64,000 bases of DNA. It comes from Caulobacter sp. Its GTDB lineage: Bacteria; Pseudomonadota; Alphaproteobacteria; Caulobacterales; Caulobacteraceae. A program made the position numbers and the translations under genes. The notes below the pieces were generated by a model. The model was not told the DNA's origin. It ran no database searches and worked only from the letters and a program-made list of their open reading frames with translations. Numbering within the stretch: position 1 is the first letter of the stretch; each line of letters starts with the position of its first letter. Of the stretch, positions 17,201 to 23,596 are shown piece by piece. The stretch spans positions 42,847-106,846 of the forward strand of contig JAQGIP010000114.1 in NCBI GenBank assembly GCA_028291055.1. Reading direction: 5' to 3'.

Positions 17201-17507
17201 TGTCGAAGTTGACCTCGAACTCGAGGTTGATCACGGCCGCGCCCTGGACGGCGACCGCGTTCATCTCCTTCAGGCCTTCCAGCGACTGGAGATTGCGTTC
17301 CAGCGGCCGCACCAGCAGGCGCTCGGCGTCCTCCGGCGACACGCCGGGATAGGGCACCGTGATGCTGATGAAGGGCACGGTGATGTTGGGCTGCGACTCG
17401 CGCGGCATCGACATGTAGGCGACGAAGCCGAAGATCGACGCCACGAAGGCGACGGCCAGGACGACCTTGCGGCGCTTGATGGCGCCATCGATCAGCGCGG
17501 CGATCAT
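14262..17507 (-). CDS. RND efflux transporter, inner-membrane permease subunit
   Basis: 1081 aa with the duplicated RND layout: an N-terminal membrane helix, a large periplasmic loop, helices 2-6 (around 335-550), a second loop, and helices 8-12. MPRESQPNITVPFISI is typical of the family's N-terminus. In TM4 the sequence is VGILVDGGIVVVEY, so only one of the two adjacent aspartates of AcrB is kept. In TM10 GHNIVLVD stands where AcrB has its lysine. Forms a tripartite pump with the adjacent adaptor; no outer-membrane factor gene is adjacent, and the TolC at 30 kb could serve. Substrates unknown. Confidence 0.92.
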   Translation of the reverse strand: MIAALIDGAIKRRKVVLAVAFVASIFGFVAYMSMPRESQPNITVPFISITVPYPGVSPEDAERLLVRPLERNLQSLEGLKEMNAVAVQGAAVINLEFEVNFDKEKVLNDVRAKVDLARGRFPPDAEEPVIEENNVSDDPFIGIMLSGNAPERTLYQTTRALQDRIENLPGVLRTDLAGSREEVLEVTVDPTRMEAYNVSAGDLAQVISRNNQLIPAGDLRTKQGRFAVKIPGVVEKPEDILTLPIKKNGDRLVTIGDIGEVHRTFKEANRTSRYNGAPAFAVDVVKRPGANILDTVAAVRKLVAQEKTRWPETVTVNYTYDDSEFIRRGLDVLISGLITATLLVMVIVIASLGIRSGLMVGLAIPLCFMLAFLGLHALNITLNQMVMFGLILAVGILVDGGIVVVEYADRKMAEGMPKEQAFAAAGTRMFWPVVNGTLTTLCAFLPFMFWNSIAGKFMSFLPLTLFFVLGASIFVALIFTPALGSIFGRKTGVDTEHLAEIEKSEHGDPREMKGFMGWYARTIWWAGHHPFRVTGAILVIVFGIFFWFKQTEHRSEFFLDQDPEQVTIWVKARGNLSTQAADDLTRQVENRLTGMKGVESIYVRAGAFQGFGFGGPPNDSVGRIRVEFVKFEDRKALGVRGVDLANEVKKRVVGKIPGIEVEVRLPQGGPPTGKDIQIQLQGADPDKLNAAANMIRTKLAADTQLIEQEDSRTSPGIEWDLSVDRVAAGRYGADVQQIGQAISFVTDGILVGRFRPNDAEDELDIRVRFPASSRNIAAFNQMKINTPQGAVPASYFVKVTPAQQVTSIQRRDSQRLVIISANTINKKVAANLKVAELKKWLENAPMDPSVRWKFRGADEEGAKAGLFFLGAMAATLFMMGMILLWQFNSFYGVVVTLSAVILSTAGVLLGVQVNLLHTFDYISVIMLGTGIIALFGVVVGHNIVLVDTFYQLRRSGYDADDAAMRAAAQRFRPVMLTTVVTVVGLLPLMFQLHPNFGAGILEYKSPGSEWWVQLSAAVVWGLSFATLLTLFLTPAALAAPKVLAARFGWTIDKLKVRKPRRGRSGGGVSLGDPGSVPGAAE

Positions 17508-17535
17508 GAGGAAACTCCTGACAGGGCCGGGCGCA

Positions 17536-18627
17536 TCACTTCGCGGCCACCTTCACCCGCTGGCCTTCGCTCACATAGCCTTGGCCGACGGTGATAAGAC
17601 GGGTCGGACCATGCAGTCCCGCAACCCAGACCCCGTCGGGCGTCTCGTCCAGAACCCGCACCACGGCGAAGGCGACGCGATTGTCGTCCAGCACATAGCG
17701 CACGCCCTGGCGACCCAGGGCGTCGAGCACCAGGGCCGAGGCCGGCACCAGGTGGGCGGGGGAGGAGCCGCCCTTGACGCGCACATCCGCCGACAGGCCC
17801 GCGCGGGCGCGGTTGCCGGGGTTGGCTGCCTCGATCTCCACCCGATAGGTGCGGGTGGCCGGGTCGGCGTCATGGGCCACGTAGCGCACGCGCCCGACGA
17901 TGGTCTCGCCGGTACTCAGCTTGGCGGTGGCCGACTGGCCGGGCGTGATGCCGCCGATGTCGGTTTCGGCCACGTCGCCCACGATCAGCAGGGGATCCAG
18001 TTCGATCATGGTGCCGCACGACCCGCCCGGCGACAGATAGGAGCCGACTTCGGCGTCGCGGTGATCGAACACGCCGGAGAAGGGGGCGCGGATATTGACC
18101 TGGTTCAGGCCGATCTCGGCCTGGCGCACGGCGGCGGCGGCATTGTCCATGCCGGCCTGGTCCTGCAGCACCTGGGTCTGGGAACGGTAGCCCTTGGCGG
18201 CCAGGTTCTGGGACGCCTGCTGCGACAGCTGCTTGGATTTCAGCATCGCCTTGGCCTGGTCGACGTTGGCCTGGCGCGCATCGACGTTCAGCTGGCACAG
18301 GATGGTCCCGGCGCGGACGTAGGAGCCTTGCAGCACCGGCGTGCGCGCGACGTTGCCCGAGGTTTCCGAACGCACCTGAACCAACCGCCGCGCCTGGGTG
18401 CGGCCGCGCACCACCGTCTCGAACGGGCGCTCCGATTCGGGGATCAGGCTGACCTGGACCAGGGGATCGGGCTTGGGCTTGTCGGCCAGGGCCGACGCGG
18501 CGGGCTTGCCGCCGTTGGTCTGGCCGCCCTTCGCCTCAGGGTGAAGGAAGACGCTCTTCACCACGAAGTAGGCGACCACGACCCCAATGATGGCCAAGGC
18601 AAAGATATAGGACGGCTTCAAGCGCAT
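17536..18627 (-). CDS. RND efflux periplasmic adaptor (membrane fusion protein)
   Basis: 363 aa. One N-terminal membrane anchor or signal (YIFALAIIGVVVAYFVV), then a lipoyl/barrel-sandwich part (VRSETSGNVARTPVLQGSYV and IRAPFSGVFDHRDAEVGSYL, the two lipoyl halves) around an alpha hairpin, and a C-terminal beta-barrel region. First gene of the two-gene efflux operon, 28 nt before the permease. A regulator is not adjacent. Divergent from kynB with 272 nt between. Confidence 0.9.
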   Translation of the reverse strand: MRLKPSYIFALAIIGVVVAYFVVKSVFLHPEAKGGQTNGGKPAASALADKPKPDPLVQVSLIPESERPFETVVRGRTQARRLVQVRSETSGNVARTPVLQGSYVRAGTILCQLNVDARQANVDQAKAMLKSKQLSQQASQNLAAKGYRSQTQVLQDQAGMDNAAAAVRQAEIGLNQVNIRAPFSGVFDHRDAEVGSYLSPGGSCGTMIELDPLLIVGDVAETDIGGITPGQSATAKLSTGETIVGRVRYVAHDADPATRTYRVEIEAANPGNRARAGLSADVRVKGGSSPAHLVPASALVLDALGRQGVRYVLDDNRVAFAVVRVLDETPDGVWVAGLHGPTRLITVGQGYVSEGQRVKVAAK

Positions 18628-18738
18628 CTTCGGTTCCCGGGAGCCCCCGCTCGGGTAAGGCGAGCGCGCGTCGCGCGGCCAGCCTGAGGGTGCAATCTAA
18701 ACAGTGTTCTCATATGCCGAGGCCCCATCGCTCCGGCA

Positions 18739-18818
18739 AATGAATTTGCAGACATGAAATAGTGGCCGCCAACTCTCCCCTTGGATGCCTTACCGAGAAT
18801 GAAATATTTGCAATGAAA
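18739..18818. promoter_or_regulatory. Imperfect AT-rich direct repeat between efflux and kyn operons
   Basis: AATGAATTTGCAGACATGAAA at about 18739-18758 and AATGAAATATTTGCAATGAAA at about 18799-18818 share the order ATGAA, TTTGCA, ATGAAA, about 60 bp apart. The repeats stand out in a GC-rich genome and lie upstream of kynB. They could be binding sites for a regulator of kynBU (an Lrp-type KynR controls these genes in pseudomonads) or of the efflux operon. The rest of the 272-nt gap shows nothing else. Confidence 0.35.
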
Positions 18819-18899
18819 GGCGCGGCGGGGGTTGAACCATGCCGTGGGCCGATGATCGCCCTCTGGCCTTATGCTGCGGCGCGTCCGATAAGGCGCGAT

Positions 18900-19556
18900 A
18901 TGCCGCACGCCCCTCAACATCCCGGGCCCCGCATCTGGGACATCAGCCAGCCCCTGCGCCCGGGCATGCCCACCTGGCCGGGCGACACGCCCTTCGACGC
19001 CGCTCAGGTCTGGGCCATGGGGCCGGGCACACCAGTCAACGTCGGCAAATTCTCTACCTCGACCCACGCCGGGACCCACGCCGACGCGCCGCTCCACTAT
19101 GACGCCGCCGGGGCGCCCACGTCCGGCTTCGACCTCGACACCTACATTGGCCCCTGCCGCGTGGTGGACGCCCGGGGCTGCGGCGCGCTGATCGAACCGC
19201 GCCATGTACAAGCCGCCCTGACCGGGGCGCCGCGCCGCCTGCTGATCCGCACCTACGACGCCTTTCCCCATGATGCCTGGGACAGCGCCTTCGCCGCCGT
19301 GGCCCCTGAGACGCTGGAACAGATGGCCGCCGCCGGCGTGCGCCTGATCGGCGTCGACACGCCTTCGCTCGACCCGGAGCAGTCCAAGACCATGGACGCC
19401 CACCGCGTGGTGGCCCGCCACGGCATGGCCATTCTCGAAGGCTTGGTGCTGGAGGCCGTGCCGCCTGGCGACTACGAACTGATCGCCCTGCCGCTGAACC
19501 TGGGCGGCCTCGACGCCGCGCCGGTGCGCGCCGTGCTGCGCGAGCTTGCCCGATGA
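18900..19556 (+). CDS. kynB: Kynurenine formamidase
   Basis: 218 aa from the ATG at 18900 (AGGCG upstream); the frame is open further back without coding character. [21 protein letters not shown] and the metal-binding [12 protein letters not shown] motif identify the cyclase-fold, Zn-dependent formamidase. It hydrolyses N-formylkynurenine to kynurenine plus formate in tryptophan catabolism. The stop overlaps kynU by 4 nt. No tryptophan dioxygenase gene (kynA) is in the window. Confidence 0.95.
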   Translation: MPHAPQHPGPRIWDISQPLRPGMPTWPGDTPFDAAQVWAMGPGTPVNVGKFSTSTHAGTHADAPLHYDAAGAPTSGFDLDTYIGPCRVVDARGCGALIEPRHVQAALTGAPRRLLIRTYDAFPHDAWDSAFAAVAPETLEQMAAAGVRLIGVDTPSLDPEQSKTMDAHRVVARHGMAILEGLVLEAVPPGDYELIALPLNLGGLDAAPVRAVLRELAR

Positions 19557-20791
19557 GCGACCCTGAAGTCCCCGACACCGAAGTCTTGGCGCTGGACGCC
19601 GCCGACCCGCTGGCCTCGTTCCGCGACGCCTTCGAAGCGCCGCAGGGCGTCATCTACCTCGACGGCAACTCCCTGGGCCAACTGCCCAAGGCCGCCGTTG
19701 GCCGCCTCGACACCGTCGTGCGCGAGGAGTGGGGCAGGGGGCTGATCCGCTCCTGGAACGACGCCGGCTGGATCGGCGCCCAGGCCCGCCTCGGCGGCAA
19801 GATCGCCGGCCTGATCGGGGCGGAGCCGGACGAGGTGATCGTCTCCGACTCCACCTCCGCCAACCTCTACAAGCTGGTGGTCGCCGCCATGCAGGCCCGG
19901 CCCGGCCGCGCGGTGGTGTTGAGCGAACCCGGCGACTTCCCCACCGACCTCTACATGATCGAGGGCGCGCTGCGCACCATGGGCGGCGGGCGGCGTCTGG
20001 AGCTGCGCGCCAACGCCGACATCGAGGCCGCGCTGAACGCCGAGGTCGGCCTGCTGGTCCTCTGCCACAGCCACTACAAGACCGCCGCCGTGCGCCAGAT
20101 GCGCGAGCTCACCCGCGCCGGACAGGCCGCCGGCGCCCTGGTGCTCTGGGACTTGAGCCATTCCGGCGGCGTGCTGGAGGTGGACCTGAACGGCTGCAAC
20201 GCCGACCTCGCCGTGGGCTGCACCTACAAATACCTGAATGGCGGCCCCGGCTCGCCCGCCTATCTGTTCGTGGCCAGACGCCATCAGCAGACGCTGGTCT
20301 CGCCCCTGTCCGGCTGGATGGGCCACGCGCGGCCCTTCGACTTCGTGGACCACTACGAGGCCGGCGGCGGCATCCAGCGCTTCGCTTGCGGCACCCCGCC
20401 CATGCTGAGCCTGGCGGGCCTGGAACCCGGCGTCGATCTCGCCCTGGAGGCCGGAACCCCGCGCATGGCCGCCAAGGCCCGCGCGCTGGGCGACCTCTTC
20501 ATCCGCCGCACCGACGGGTTGGAGGGGGTTAGACTGGCCAGCCCGCGCGATCCGTCGCTGAGGGGAGGGCACGTCTCCCTGAGCCATCCGGACGGCTACG
20601 CCATCATGCAGGCCCTGATCGCGCGGGGCGTCATCGGCGACTTCCGTGAGCCCGACATCATGCGCTTCGGCTTCTCGCCCCTGCCGCTGTCCTTCGCCGA
20701 GGTGGCCCGCGCCGCCGAAATCCTGGCTGACGTGCTGGCCACTCGGGCCTATGACGACCCCATCTACCGCCAGCGCTCGGCGGTCACCTGA
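19553..20791 (+). CDS. kynU: Kynureninase
   Basis: 412 aa PLP enzyme cleaving kynurenine to anthranilate and alanine. The family block [12 protein letters not shown] is at about residue 33. [15 protein letters not shown] at about 223-236 contains the PLP lysine, preceded by LWDLSHSGG with the cofactor-binding aspartate. Overlaps kynB by 4 nt, so production is coupled. Followed 18 nt later by a glyoxalase-like gene, probably in the same operon. Confidence 0.95.
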   Translation: MSDPEVPDTEVLALDAADPLASFRDAFEAPQGVIYLDGNSLGQLPKAAVGRLDTVVREEWGRGLIRSWNDAGWIGAQARLGGKIAGLIGAEPDEVIVSDSTSANLYKLVVAAMQARPGRAVVLSEPGDFPTDLYMIEGALRTMGGGRRLELRANADIEAALNAEVGLLVLCHSHYKTAAVRQMRELTRAGQAAGALVLWDLSHSGGVLEVDLNGCNADLAVGCTYKYLNGGPGSPAYLFVARRHQQTLVSPLSGWMGHARPFDFVDHYEAGGGIQRFACGTPPMLSLAGLEPGVDLALEAGTPRMAAKARALGDLFIRRTDGLEGVRLASPRDPSLRGGHVSLSHPDGYAIMQALIARGVIGDFREPDIMRFGFSPLPLSFAEVARAAEILADVLATRAYDDPIYRQRSAVT

Positions 20792-20809
20792 CATCTCCGG
20801 AGGCTTCCG

Positions 20810-21250
20810 ATGCAATATCTGCACACCATGGTCCGGGTGCGCGACCTGGACGCGTCCATCGACTTCTACTGCGACAAGCTGGGCCTGGTTCAGGCCACCC
20901 GCGTCGACAACGAGCGCGGCCGCTTCACCCTGGTCTTCCTCTGCGCCCCCGACGACGTCGAGGCCGCCAAGGCCAGGAAGGGCCCGATGGTCGAGCTGAC
21001 CTGGAACTGGGACGACGAGGACTATCAGGGCGGCCGCAACTTCGGCCACCTGGCCTATGCGGTCGACGACATCTACGCGTCGTGCCGCAAGCTGATGGAT
21101 GGCGGCGTCACCATCAACCGCCCGCCCCGCGACGGCCACATGGCCTTCGTGCGCAGCCCCGACGGCATCTCCATCGAACTGCTGCAGAAGGGTCCCAACC
21201 TCGAACCGGCCGAGCCCTGGGCCTCAATGCCCAACGTGGGGGCCTGGTAG
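20810..21250 (+). CDS. VOC family protein, lactoylglutathione lyase-like
   Basis: 146 aa with two beta-alpha-beta-beta-beta modules. MQYLHTMVRVRDLDASIDFY supplies the first metal His; FGHLAYAVDDIY and SIELLQKG supply the second His and a Glu. This matches glyoxalase I (methylglyoxal-glutathione hemithioacetal to lactoylglutathione). Placement after kynBU is unusual for a detoxification enzyme, so a related dioxygenase-type or isomerase activity remains possible. It starts after CCGGAGG. Confidence 0.82.
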   Translation: MQYLHTMVRVRDLDASIDFYCDKLGLVQATRVDNERGRFTLVFLCAPDDVEAAKARKGPMVELTWNWDDEDYQGGRNFGHLAYAVDDIYASCRKLMDGGVTINRPPRDGHMAFVRSPDGISIELLQKGPNLEPAEPWASMPNVGAW

Positions 21251-22033
21251 GTGTCCTCGCGTCTTGAAGGCCGCAAGGCCTTGGTGACCGGCGCGGCGGG
21301 CGGCATCGGCCTGGCCTGCGCCCTGGAATTCGCCCGCGAGGGCGCCGACGTGGTGCTGGTCGATATCGATGGCGAGAAGGCCAAGGCTCAGGCCGCCGCC
21401 ATCACCGCCGAAACCGGGCGCAAGGCTGTGGCCATCGCCTGCGACCTGGCCGACGCGGATGCCGCCCTGGCCGCCGTCGCCCAGTCCATCGAGGCCCTTG
21501 GCCGTCTCGACATCCTGGTCAACAACGCCGGCATGCTGATCCCCGGTGACATCCTGACCGCCAAGGTCGAGGACTTCGACCGCGTCCTGGCCGTCAACCT
21601 GCGCGCCGGCTTCGTGGTGGGGCAGGCGGTGGCCCGGCACATGGTCGAGGCCGGCGTGAAGGGCTCGATCATCAACATGAGTTCGATCAACGCCGTCATG
21701 GCCATCCCGGGCCAGATTGCCTACGTCACCTCCAAGGGCGGCCTGAACCAGCTGACCAAGGCCATGGCCATGGGGCTTGCGGCGCACGGGATCCGGGTCA
21801 ACGCCATCGGGCCCGGCACCATCGAGACCGACATCCTCAAGGGGGTGATCGCCGGCGGTGATGCGATGAAGGGCATCCTGGCCCGCACGCCGTTGGGGCG
21901 CATGGGCCAGCCCCAGGAAATCGGCCGCGTGGCCGTCTTCCTGGCCAGCGACGACGCCTCCTACATGACGGGCCAGACCATCTACCCAGACGGCGGCCGC
22001 CTGGCGTTGAACTACACCGTGCCGGTGGACTGA
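21251..22033 (+). CDS. SDR family NAD(P)-dependent oxidoreductase
   Basis: 260 aa, GTG start directly after the previous stop. Rossmann motif TGAAGGIGLA, NNAGM, catalytic Ser in NMSSINAV and YVTSK (Tyr and Lys). The segment around 185-200, NAIGPGTIETDIL, is classical. The C-terminus has YMTGQTIYPDGGR, as in glucose or 3-oxoacyl-ACP reductase-like members. Substrate not predictable. Last gene of the kyn-containing run. Confidence 0.88.
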   Translation: MSSRLEGRKALVTGAAGGIGLACALEFAREGADVVLVDIDGEKAKAQAAAITAETGRKAVAIACDLADADAALAAVAQSIEALGRLDILVNNAGMLIPGDILTAKVEDFDRVLAVNLRAGFVVGQAVARHMVEAGVKGSIINMSSINAVMAIPGQIAYVTSKGGLNQLTKAMAMGLAAHGIRVNAIGPGTIETDILKGVIAGGDAMKGILARTPLGRMGQPQEIGRVAVFLASDDASYMTGQTIYPDGGRLALNYTVPVD

Positions 22034-22120
22034 CGACCCGCCGAACGCCGTTCGCCTTTGGCGCGAAGTCTGCAGCGTTGCCGCCCAACTGTTCAGCCAT
22101 GGGACAGACGGAGGACAACG

Positions 22121-22336
22121 ATGGACATGCAGCAGATCGAACGGGCGCCCGCCTTGTTGGTGCGGCGCAGCGGCGAGACCTGGAACTGGACGGTGCGCGA
22201 CGCCGATGGAACCGCTACGGCCCAGGGCGTGGCCCGCGACCAGGAGGCCGCCATGTCCGCCGCCTGGCAGACCAGCCGCGCCGCCGCCGCCCCCGGCGCC
22301 TGGGACTATCCCAACATCATCGTCGGGATCGACTAG
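22121..22336 (+). CDS. Small conserved-looking protein of unknown function
   Basis: 71 aa from the ATG at 22121 with GGAGG upstream. Tryptophan-rich (LLVRRSGETWNWTVRDADG and AAWQTSR). The pattern resembles short beta-sheet proteins; no known domain is recognised. Its stop directly abuts the transposase remnant on the other strand. Confidence 0.55.
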   Translation: MDMQQIERAPALLVRRSGETWNWTVRDADGTATAQGVARDQEAAMSAAWQTSRAAAAPGAWDYPNIIVGID

Positions 22337-22416
22337 GTGTGGAGCCTCAACAGGTTGTCCTCGGTTAGGCCGAGGCGGCTGATGGGTGTGGCGGAGTTTA
22401 TCTTGCCGTGTGGCCG
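22336..22416 (-). pseudogene. IS481-type transposase C-terminal remnant
   Basis: About 27 codons on the minus strand end in TPISRLGLTEDNLLRLHT and a stop at 22333-22335. This reads like the tail of IS481-family transposases, where RPH and then P-x-SRL and N-LL-LH recur before the stop. RPHG upstream fits as well. Everything N-terminal, including DDE residues, is missing. It is joined to a truncated GIY-YIG gene. Confidence 0.5.
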
Positions 22417-22523
22417 GATTTGCCCGCCTTGTGATCGGCCATCCGCGCCTTCAGATCGTTGGTCGCGCCGACAGAACGCTGGGCCGGCGAGCTCTCGCTT
22501 CTGAGAAGATAGACGTAGTCCAA
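22398..22523 (-). pseudogene. Truncated GIY-YIG endonuclease gene
   Basis: Reading on the minus strand from the TTG at 22523 gives 41 residues: DYVYLLRSESS, then GATNDLKARMADH and KAGKSGHTAR, then a stop at the junction with the transposase tail. This is the N-terminal half of a small GIY-YIG nuclease. The YIG-type motif reads SVG instead of YVG, so even the retained half is degenerate. The C-terminal catalytic Glu region is absent. Deletion after IS insertion is the likely history. Confidence 0.6.
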
Positions 22524-22599
22524 GTGGCGGCCCCCTTACGCAAAGCGTTGGAGGCATCCTGCGGCTTGAGGGGATTTTGAGAAAGGCGGTTTGAGCGGC

Positions 22600-22690
22600 G
22601 TCAGCCCTGCTTCGCCAAGGCTTCGCAGGGCATCCTGCTTCGCCACCAATTCTAAGAATAATCCTGCGAAGCTCGTAGAGCGAAGCAGGA
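22600..22690. repeat. Cluster of palindromic CCTGCTTCGC/GCGAAGCAGG repeats
   Basis: CCCTGCTTCGCC and GGCTTCGCAGGG form a hairpin around 22606-22631. A further CATCCTGCTTCGCC at about 22631-22644 and the palindrome ATCCTGCGAAGC...GCGAAGCAGGAT at about 22662-22691 repeat the same unit. The cluster lies directly downstream of tRNA-Asn and between it and the GIY-YIG remnant. It looks like a REP-type element, and could also help end the tRNA transcript. Confidence 0.6.
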
Positions 22691-22766
22691 TGGCTCCCCG
22701 GGTAGGACTCGAACCTACGACATCAGCATTAACAGTGCCGCGCTCTACCAACTGAGCTACCGAGGA
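22691..22766 (-). tRNA. tRNA-Asn (GTT)
   Basis: 76 nt including an encoded CCA end (TGG at 22691-22693 on the plus strand). The acceptor stem pairs TCCCCGG-side and CCGAGGA-side bases as expected, and the T arm reads GGTTCGAGTCC. The anticodon GTT is opposite AAC at 22731-22733. D-loop AGCTCAGTTGGTAGAGC is standard. Palindromic repeats and a nuclease/transposase scar follow its 3' end, a typical mobile DNA site. Confidence 0.95.
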
Positions 22767-22875
22767 TCACGATCAACATCGCGAAGGACCGGGCGTATAG
22801 CCGCCCTCGGCGCGGTGCGCAAGCGCTGCTTCGGCTTGATTGAAAACATCACCTCAAGCCCGTGAATCCAGGCGC

Positions 22876-22905
22876 AAAAAGAGAGCCCGACGCGGGCGCC
22901 GGGCT
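22876..22905 (-). terminator. Rho-independent terminator, minus strand
   Basis: On the minus strand AAAGCCCGGCGC...GCGTCGGGCT forms a strong GC stem and is followed by CTCTTTTTG. It lies upstream of tRNA-Asn, so it would end a separate minus-strand transcript coming from the CtrA-box region, or insulate the tRNA. Confidence 0.5.
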
Positions 22906-22972
22906 TTGAAAAGGATGCGATCGTTGGGTGTCGCCTGGATGGGGCGGACTCCATGAGAATCGACCCGTGTGG

Positions 22973-22987
22973 TTAAAGGGTGATTAA
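22973..22987. promoter_or_regulatory. Perfect CtrA box TTAA-N7-TTAA
   Basis: TTAA at 22973-22976, seven bases, TTAA at 22984-22987. On the minus strand it reads TTAATCACCCTTTAACC, which also keeps the preferred C after the second half. A GANTC methylation site lies 12 nt away. Candidate targets are the XRE regulator 214 nt to the right and a short minus-strand transcript ending at the hairpin. Confidence 0.6.
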
Positions 22988-23200
22988 TCGCGCCGCGTGA
23001 GGCAAAGCTTTCCAGCGCGCAATATCCGATACACGCTTGGACTGTATGTCGCCTGCCTACCTGCGGTGCGCGCGTGGGGCGCCTTGAGATTGCCCCGGCC
23101 GAACAGGGCTATGTCGGGTGGCGCACTATGCTAGGTGTGGGGAACGGGTGAGTAGTAGTACGCGATGGCCGAGGGCCGGGCGTGAGAAGAGGACAATGCG

Positions 23201-23596
23201 ATGGCGAATGTTCCTGATCCGATCGATGTGGCGGTGGGCGCGCGCATACGGTTGCGACGTAAGGCTTTGAAGATCAGCCAGGCGGTCCTGGCCGAGTCGG
23301 TGGGCGTGACCTTCCAGCAGGTCCAGAAATACGAGCGGGGCACGAATCGGGTCTCCGCCTCGATGCTGTCCAAGATCGCCGCCACCCTCGAATCGAGTTG
23401 CGCGGGCCTGATGGGCGAGGGGGCGCCGACGGTGCCTCATGACGCCGTCTTCGAGCAGTTGTCCCTGCCGGGCGCTGTCGAGGTGCTGGCCGCCTATGCC
23501 TCCATCCCCGACCCGCACGTGCGCCGCGCGGTAATCAACCTGCTGCAGACCATGAGCGAGGGCGCCGCCGCCGCCCGGGCCGCCAAGGCAGCCTAG
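23201..23596 (+). CDS. XRE family transcriptional regulator
   Basis: 131 aa. The Cro/C1-type HTH spans about residues 10-66 (GARIRLRRKALKISQAVLAE, GVTFQQVQKYERG). It is followed by a helical C-terminus of about 65 residues, an arrangement common in alphaproteobacteria. The AGAAGAGG stretch upstream serves as ribosome binding site; an ATG five bases earlier is out of frame. A CtrA box lies 214 nt upstream, so cell-cycle control is possible. The 3' end overlaps the convergent putative peptidase by 4 nt. Confidence 0.88.
   Translation: MANVPDPIDVAVGARIRLRRKALKISQAVLAESVGVTFQQVQKYERGTNRVSASMLSKIAATLESSCAGLMGEGAPTVPHDAVFEQLSLPGAVEVLAAYASIPDPHVRRAVINLLQTMSEGAAAARAAKAA

Larger units (their letters stand above)
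22767..23200. other. 434-nt gap without a convincing gene
   Basis: Between tRNA-Asn and the XRE gene. It holds a minus-strand terminator-like hairpin (22876-22905), two GANTC sites (22864-22868 and 22957-22961) and a perfect CtrA box (22973-22987). A 65-codon minus-strand frame (22954-22757) exists, but it runs through the hairpin into the tRNA and has no coding character. The remaining 200 nt before the XRE start show nothing definite. Confidence 0.6.

Noticed and set aside
14529..17594. A 1021-codon open frame on the plus strand opposite the RND permease
   Set aside because: Its product is dominated by His, Gln, Asp and Gly low-complexity runs, the usual antisense shadow of a GC-rich gene. 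The minus-strand frame has full RND family features.
22536..22751. 71-codon minus-strand frame covering tRNA-Asn and the palindromic repeats
   Set aside because: Its first third is translated tRNA sequence and the rest is repeat DNA.
22757..22954. 65-codon minus-strand frame in the gap after the CtrA box
   Set aside because: It runs through the terminator hairpin and into the tRNA-Asn flank, and has no recognisable protein character. A small RNA fits the signals better.
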